Shown in pieces: positions 59,479-64,000 of a DNA stretch of 64,000 nucleotides. A model generated the notes under the pieces. The model did not search any database, was not told the origin of the DNA, and saw only the letters and a program-made list of their open reading frames with translations. The translations under genes and the position numbers were made by a program. Origin of the DNA: Marinomonas hwangdonensis (lineage in GTDB: Bacteria; Pseudomonadota; Gammaproteobacteria; Pseudomonadales; Marinomonadaceae); NCBI RefSeq assembly GCF_003721245.1, contig NZ_RIZG01000012.1, positions 1-64,000 on the forward strand, read 5' to 3'. Each line of letters starts with the position of its first letter. Positions within the stretch are counted from its first letter, which is position 1.

Positions 59479-60414
59479 ATGGAGTTAATTCGCGGTATTC
59501 ATAATATCCGTTCAAGGCATAAAAATTGTGTGTTGACGATAGGGAATTTTGACGGTGTCCATCTAGGTCACAGTGCAATCTTAGCTCGCGTCAAAGCCTT
59601 GGCTAAGCAATACAATGCGCCCGCTGGAATAATGATTTTTGAGCCTCAGCCAAGGGAGTTTTTTGCTCCTGAGACGGCGCCGGGGCGTATTAGTCGTTTA
59701 CGAGACAAAATACAGTCTTTACAAGGTCAGGGCATCGATTATGTGCTTTGTATGCCGTTTAACCCTAAGCTTCAGCAGTTAACGGCGAAAGCCTTTTGTC
59801 AGCAAATTTTGTTTGATGGTTTGTCCGTTAAGCATCTTGTGGTGGGCGATGATTTTCGGTTTGGCTGCGATCGACAAGGTGACTTTGATTACCTGCGGGA
59901 GTTTGGCGTTGATCACCATTTTGACGTTGAAAATACCCCTTCAGTGTTAAACGCTTTGGGCGAACGGATTAGCAGTACTTTGCTAAGAGGCGTACTTGAG
60001 CGTGGTGATGTCGCTGCAGCGCAAATGAATATGGGGCATACGGTGACTTTAAGTGGTCGTGTAATACATGGTCAGCAACTTGGACGCAAGCTAGGGTTTC
60101 CAACAGCTAATGTGCATCTTAAAGGCATTAAACCAGCGCTTTCTGGTGTGTATGCGGTGACCTTAAGCGTTAATGGAGACACTCATAACGGGGTGGCGAA
60201 TATTGGTGTGCGCCCGACCGTTCAGGGTAAGACGCCTATATTAGAAGTGCACATATTCGATTTTAATGGTGATCTTTATGACCTGTATGTGCAGGTAACT
60301 TTCTGTCACTTTATTAGGGCAGAGCGAAAAATGGCCAGCCTAGATGAGCTGGAAAAACAAATTCAATGTGATAAAGACGCGGCTTTGCGTTTCTTTGTCC
60401 AATCAGTGAACTGA
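59479..60414 (+). CDS. ribF: Bifunctional riboflavin kinase / FAD synthetase
   Basis: Converts riboflavin to FMN and then FAD. Length 311 aa (E. coli 313). The N-terminal FMN adenylyltransferase has TIGNFDGVHLGH (residues about 20-31) and RISSTLLRG; the C-terminal flavokinase has LGRKLGFPTANV. A TATAAT at 59425-59430 may start transcription about 45 nt upstream. ileS follows after 27 nt, as in E. coli (ribF-ileS-lspA). Confidence 0.96.
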   Translation: MELIRGIHNIRSRHKNCVLTIGNFDGVHLGHSAILARVKALAKQYNAPAGIMIFEPQPREFFAPETAPGRISRLRDKIQSLQGQGIDYVLCMPFNPKLQQLTAKAFCQQILFDGLSVKHLVVGDDFRFGCDRQGDFDYLREFGVDHHFDVENTPSVLNALGERISSTLLRGVLERGDVAAAQMNMGHTVTLSGRVIHGQQLGRKLGFPTANVHLKGIKPALSGVYAVTLSVNGDTHNGVANIGVRPTVQGKTPILEVHIFDFNGDLYDLYVQVTFCHFIRAERKMASLDELEKQIQCDKDAALRFFVQSVN

Positions 60415-60441
60415 TTATCTTTGAGGATGAATCGATAAACC

Positions 60442-63264
60442 ATGAGTGATTATAAACCGACACTGAACTTGCCTGATACAGACTTCCCAATGCGTGGTGA
60501 CTTGGCAAAACGTGAACCTGCAATGCTTAAGCGTTGGCAGGATATGGGCTTATACCAGAAAGTACGTGATGTAAGTAAAGGCCGTAAATCTTTTATTCTT
60601 CATGATGGCCCTCCGTACGCAAATGGCAGTATTCACATCGGACACGCGGTTAACAAAATCCTCAAAGATATTATTGTTAAGTCTAAAACCGTCAGTGGCT
60701 TTGATGCGCCTTATATTCCAGGTTGGGATTGTCATGGTTTGCCAATTGAACACAAAGTTGAGCAGCTGATTGGTAAAGCGGGTGCTAAGGTGTCGTTTAA
60801 AGAGTTTCGGGCTAAATGTCGTGAATACGCTTATACGCAAATCGAAGAGCAGAAAAAAGACTTTATCCGCTTAGGTATCATGGGGGATTGGGGAAATCCT
60901 TATCTGACGATGAATTTCAAGACGGAAGCGAATATTGTTCGTGCTTTAGGCAAGATTGCTGAGAACGGTCATTTGGTAAAAGGCTTTAAGCCAGTTTACT
61001 GGAGTGTTGTTGGTGGTTCTGCGTTGGCGGAAGCGGAAGTGGAATATCAAGATAAAACGTCTTTGTCGTTGGATGTGCGTTATGCGCCAAAAGACGAAGC
61101 GGCTTTGCTTGCTAAATTCTCTGATGTTGAGGGTGAAGGCAAGGTTTCTGTTGTTATCTGGACGACGACACCTTGGACTCTTCCAGCAAGCCAAGCGGTC
61201 TCTGTTCATCCAGAATTTAACTATGCGCTAGTTGAAGTCGATATGGGCTTGGGCAAAGAGCGTTTAATCGTTGCTGAAGACATGGTCGCAAGTGTGATGT
61301 CTCGCTACGGTGTGGCTGATTTCCGTATTGTTGGTCGCACTGTTGGTGCTGAACTGGCAGGTACTGTATTGGATCATCCGTTCTTAGAACGCGATATTCC
61401 TGTCATCTTAGGTGAACATGTAACAACGGAAGCGGGTACTGGCTGCGTGCATACTGCACCTGACCACGGCGTGGATGACTTTAATGTCGGTCGTGAAAAT
61501 GGCATTGGTACGATTAACCTTGTTCAAGACAATGGTGTTTACTCTGATGCTGCAGGCGAGTTTGCTGGTTTGCATGTTTATAAAGTTGACGATGCCGTGC
61601 TCGAAGCGCTGAATCGTAATAACGCTTTGGTGTTTGAATCGAAGATCTTCCACAGTTATCCACATTGCTGGCGTACTAAAACGCCATTGATCTTCCGTGC
61701 GACGCCTCAGTGGTTTATCAGTATGACCAAAGAGGGTTTGCTGGATTCCGCAAAGCATGCTGTTGAAGGTGTGAAATGGGTACCAAGCTGGGGGCAAAAC
61801 CGTATGGAAGGGATGTTGAATAACAGCCCTGATTGGTGTGTGTCTCGTCAGCGTACTTGGGGTGTACCGATTGCATTATTTATCAACAAAGAGACTCAAG
61901 AGCTTCATCCTGAAACGCCACGTTTGATCGAGGAGGTTGCTAAGCGCATCGAAGTGGAAGGCATCGATGCTTGGTTTGAAATGGAAGCAGAAGAGTTGCT
62001 GGGTGCGGATGCTGAAAAATACAGTAAGGTAACGGATACGCTGGATGTATGGTTTGACTCTGGTGTAACCCATTATTCTGTCATCGATCAGCGAGAGGAA
62101 TTGAGCTTTCCGGCCGATTTGTACCTAGAAGGTTCAGATCAGCATCGTGGCTGGTTCCAGTCTTCATTGAAAACGTCTATTGCGATTCGTGGTGTGCCGC
62201 CATATAAGCAAGTGTTGACTCACGGTTTTACCGTAGATGGCGATGGCCGCAAAATGTCGAAGTCTTTGGGTAATGTACTGTCGCCACAGAAAGTCATGGA
62301 TACCTTGGGTGCTGATATTATCCGTTTATGGGTAGCGGCGACCGACTACACCACTGAAATGACTGTGTCTGATGAAATTCTTAAACGTGTTGCGGATTCT
62401 TATCGTCGCATCCGTAATACGGCGCGTTTCATGATGGCAAACTTGAATGGCTTTAATCCAGCCACTGATATGGTGCCTTCAAGTGACATGATTGCACTGG
62501 ATCGTTGGATTGTGGATCGTGCGGCTTTGTTGCAGAAAGAGTTGAACAAAGCCTATAACGAGTACCAATTTCATACGGTTAACCAGAAAATTCAGAATTT
62601 CTGTTCTGTGGATTTGGGCGGTTTTTATCTAGATGTTATCAAAGATCGTCAATATACGACGCAAGAGGACAGCCTAGCGCGCCGTTCTGCGCAAACTGCG
62701 CTTTATCATGTGATGGAAGCTTTCTCTCGTTGGATTGCACCGATCTTGAGCTTCACGGCTGACGAAATCTGGCAAACACTTCCTGGGGAGCGTGGTGAGT
62801 CTGTGTTCTTAGAAACATGGTATGAAGGCCTTGAAGAGTTGTCTGGTGATGAGCCGATGGGTCGTGAATTCTGGAAGCAAGTGCTTGAAGCGAAAGTCGC
62901 GACGAATAAAGTATTGGAAGCGGCGCGTAGTGAAGGCAAGATGAAAGCGAGCTTAAGTGCTGATATCACACTGTATTGCGATGATGCTTTGCAAGCAACA
63001 TTGAATCGCCTAGGCGAGGAGCTGCGCTTTGTCTTAATCGCTTCTGATGTGAAGGTGTTGCCTTTGTCTCAAGCGGGTGATGACGCGGTTGCTACCGATC
63101 TTGATAGTCTAAAAGTTCACGTTGAGCTGAGCAAATACACCAAGTGTGTACGTTGCTGGCATCATCGTGAAGAAGTTGGTAAACGAGCAGAGCATCCTGA
63201 GTTGTGCGATCGTTGTATTTCTAACTTACCAGATGGGGAAGGTGAACAGCGCCTTTACGCCTAA
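60442..63264 (+). CDS. ileS: Isoleucyl-tRNA synthetase
   Basis: Class Ia synthetase charging tRNA-Ile, with an editing domain that clears Val. Length 940 aa (E. coli 938). HIGH is at residues 65-68 ([12 protein letters not shown]) and KMSKS at 604-608. The editing-domain signature is seen in [12 protein letters not shown]. The C-terminal zinc ribbon ([12 protein letters not shown]...LCDRC) marks the bacterial mupirocin-sensitive type. The stop codon overlaps the lspA ATG by one base. Confidence 0.98.
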   Translation: MSDYKPTLNLPDTDFPMRGDLAKREPAMLKRWQDMGLYQKVRDVSKGRKSFILHDGPPYANGSIHIGHAVNKILKDIIVKSKTVSGFDAPYIPGWDCHGLPIEHKVEQLIGKAGAKVSFKEFRAKCREYAYTQIEEQKKDFIRLGIMGDWGNPYLTMNFKTEANIVRALGKIAENGHLVKGFKPVYWSVVGGSALAEAEVEYQDKTSLSLDVRYAPKDEAALLAKFSDVEGEGKVSVVIWTTTPWTLPASQAVSVHPEFNYALVEVDMGLGKERLIVAEDMVASVMSRYGVADFRIVGRTVGAELAGTVLDHPFLERDIPVILGEHVTTEAGTGCVHTAPDHGVDDFNVGRENGIGTINLVQDNGVYSDAAGEFAGLHVYKVDDAVLEALNRNNALVFESKIFHSYPHCWRTKTPLIFRATPQWFISMTKEGLLDSAKHAVEGVKWVPSWGQNRMEGMLNNSPDWCVSRQRTWGVPIALFINKETQELHPETPRLIEEVAKRIEVEGIDAWFEMEAEELLGADAEKYSKVTDTLDVWFDSGVTHYSVIDQREELSFPADLYLEGSDQHRGWFQSSLKTSIAIRGVPPYKQVLTHGFTVDGDGRKMSKSLGNVLSPQKVMDTLGADIIRLWVAATDYTTEMTVSDEILKRVADSYRRIRNTARFMMANLNGFNPATDMVPSSDMIALDRWIVDRAALLQKELNKAYNEYQFHTVNQKIQNFCSVDLGGFYLDVIKDRQYTTQEDSLARRSAQTALYHVMEAFSRWIAPILSFTADEIWQTLPGERGESVFLETWYEGLEELSGDEPMGREFWKQVLEAKVATNKVLEAARSEGKMKASLSADITLYCDDALQATLNRLGEELRFVLIASDVKVLPLSQAGDDAVATDLDSLKVHVELSKYTKCVRCWHHREEVGKRAEHPELCDRCISNLPDGEGEQRLYA

Positions 63265-63770
63265 TGACAGCTTTGATTGTGTGGAAACGAGTCCAGCGCT
63301 GGTGGGCGCTGGCTTTCGTTTTGTTCGTTTTAGATTGGGCGACAAAGCAAGTCGTTGAGTCCAGTCTTTACTATGGGCAAGAGATTGCAGTGTTGCCATT
63401 TTTTGATTTGACTTTGCGCTACAACACGGGAGCCGCGTTTAGTTTTCTAGCGCAAGCGGGTGGCTGGCAGCGTTGGTTCTTTTCCGCTGTCGCGTTGATA
63501 GTGTCAGTCGGTATAACTTGGCGTCTTGTAAAAATATCGAATACCAATCGGCTGGAAGCATTGGCGTTAAGTTTTGTGCTTGGTGGGGCGATTGGGAACC
63601 TATATGACAGGTTGGTCTACGGGCATGTTGTGGATTTTCTGCAGTTCCATTGGCAGCAGTCTTGGTATTTTCCTGCTTTTAATGTTGCAGATAGTGCTAT
63701 CACGATCGGTGTAATATTGATGCTACTAGAGAGTTTTGTGTCTAAAAAGCCAGAAGAGGTAAAAAAATGA
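63264..63770 (+). CDS. lspA: Lipoprotein signal peptidase (signal peptidase II)
   Basis: Inner-membrane aspartyl protease that cleaves prolipoproteins ahead of the lipidated Cys. Length 168 aa with four transmembrane helices. The catalytic pair is D124 (GHVVDFLQ) and D143 (FNVADSAI); the conserved NTGAAFSF is at residues 54-61. The ATG overlaps the ileS stop, and the stop overlaps the fkpB ATG (ATGA), giving strict coupling through the operon. Confidence 0.97.
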   Translation: MTALIVWKRVQRWWALAFVLFVLDWATKQVVESSLYYGQEIAVLPFFDLTLRYNTGAAFSFLAQAGGWQRWFFSAVALIVSVGITWRLVKISNTNRLEALALSFVLGGAIGNLYDRLVYGHVVDFLQFHWQQSWYFPAFNVADSAITIGVILMLLESFVSKKPEEVKK

Positions 63771-64000
63771 CCATAATTACTGCGCAGAGTCGCGTTACTC
63801 TGCATTTTGAACTGTCATTGGAAGACGGCCAGATAATAGATTCGAATTTCTCTAAAGCACCGGCTAGTTTTGTGTTTGGAGATGGTAACTTATTGCCTAC
63901 CTTTGAAGAAGTTCTCTTAGGAATGAAGGTGGGTGATGAGGAGACTTTTATTTTGCCGCCAGAGAAAGCGTTTGGCGCTCATAATGAAAGTAATATCCAG
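63767..64000 (+). CDS. fkpB: FKBP-type peptidyl-prolyl cis-trans isomerase, partial
   Basis: First 78 residues of a SlyD/FkpB-type proline isomerase, cut by the right window edge. The FKBP core is recognisable: HFELSLEDGQIIDSNFSKAP, then FVFGDGNLLPTFEEVLLGMK, VGDEE and PPEKAFGAHNES, where the IF domain would begin. It overlaps the lspA stop (ATGA). The lspA-fkpB order, with ispH next in E. coli, supports FkpB (SlpA) rather than SlyD. Confidence 0.9.
   Translation, partial: MTIITAQSRVTLHFELSLEDGQIIDSNFSKAPASFVFGDGNLLPTFEEVLLGMKVGDEETFILPPEKAFGAHNESNIQ

Overview
The window is a long stretch of core chromosome from a gammaproteobacterium. Gene content and order follow the Pseudomonas/Oceanospirillales pattern: birA-coaX-SPOR protein-tRNAs-secE-nusG; one unbroken block from rplK to rplQ; uvrA-MFS-ssb; fabAB; and ispB | rplU-rpmA-obgE-proB | rpsT | murJ-ribF-ileS-lspA-fkpB. 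The moderate, AT-leaning base composition and an EF-Tu with a roughly ten-residue insertion after its NKAD motif suggest a marine Oceanospirillales member, possibly close to Marinomonas. That placement is an inference, not a measurement. I see no phage, IS element, CRISPR array or integron.

Layout. 1-5.7 kb is the accessory end: a CPBP membrane protease, a uracil permease, a GH1 beta-glucosidase, a GNAT acetyltransferase and a secreted alpha/beta hydrolase. 5.7-8.1 kb holds birA, coaX and a SPOR-like membrane protein. 8.2-8.6 kb holds tRNA-Tyr, -Gly, -Thr and -Trp. 8.7-20.5 kb is secE-nusG-rplKA-rplJL-rpoBC. 20.6-25 kb is the str operon (rpsL-rpsG-fusA-tuf). 25.1-38.9 kb is the S10, spc and alpha ribosomal protein operons, ending in a strong terminator. 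39-44.9 kb holds uvrA, divergent from a YajR-like transporter, then ssb and an Smr-domain gene. 45-49.9 kb holds an M16C peptidase and two lysophospholipid-acyltransferase-family proteins. 50-54 kb holds fabB-fabA, an alpha/beta hydrolase and ispB. 54.1-64 kb holds rplU-rpmA-obgE-proB, rpsT, and murJ-ribF-ileS-lspA-fkpB, with fkpB cut by the right edge.

How the genes work together. Most of the window builds the translation and transcription machinery. Several classical autoregulatory signals can be read directly: a candidate L1 target before rplK, the L10 leader before rplJ, an attenuator between rplL and rpoB, and a candidate S7 target between rpsL and rpsG. Strong sigma-70 promoters precede the tRNA operon, trpT-secE, the S10 operon and the alpha operon. 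A LexA operator lies between uvrA and the transporter gene that leads into ssb, giving an SOS-linked repair cluster. The right third combines lipid and envelope functions (unsaturated fatty acid synthesis, phospholipid acylation, isoprenoid quinone tail, lipid II flipping, lipoprotein processing) with ribosome assembly.

No undescribed multi-gene system is evident. The points most worth a second look are the missing tufB at its usual tRNA locus, the EF-Tu insertion, the relaxed codon usage of fusA among highly biased neighbours, the SOS-adjacent transporter, two acyltransferases with non-canonical catalytic motifs, and structured intergenic gaps inside the ribosomal protein operons.
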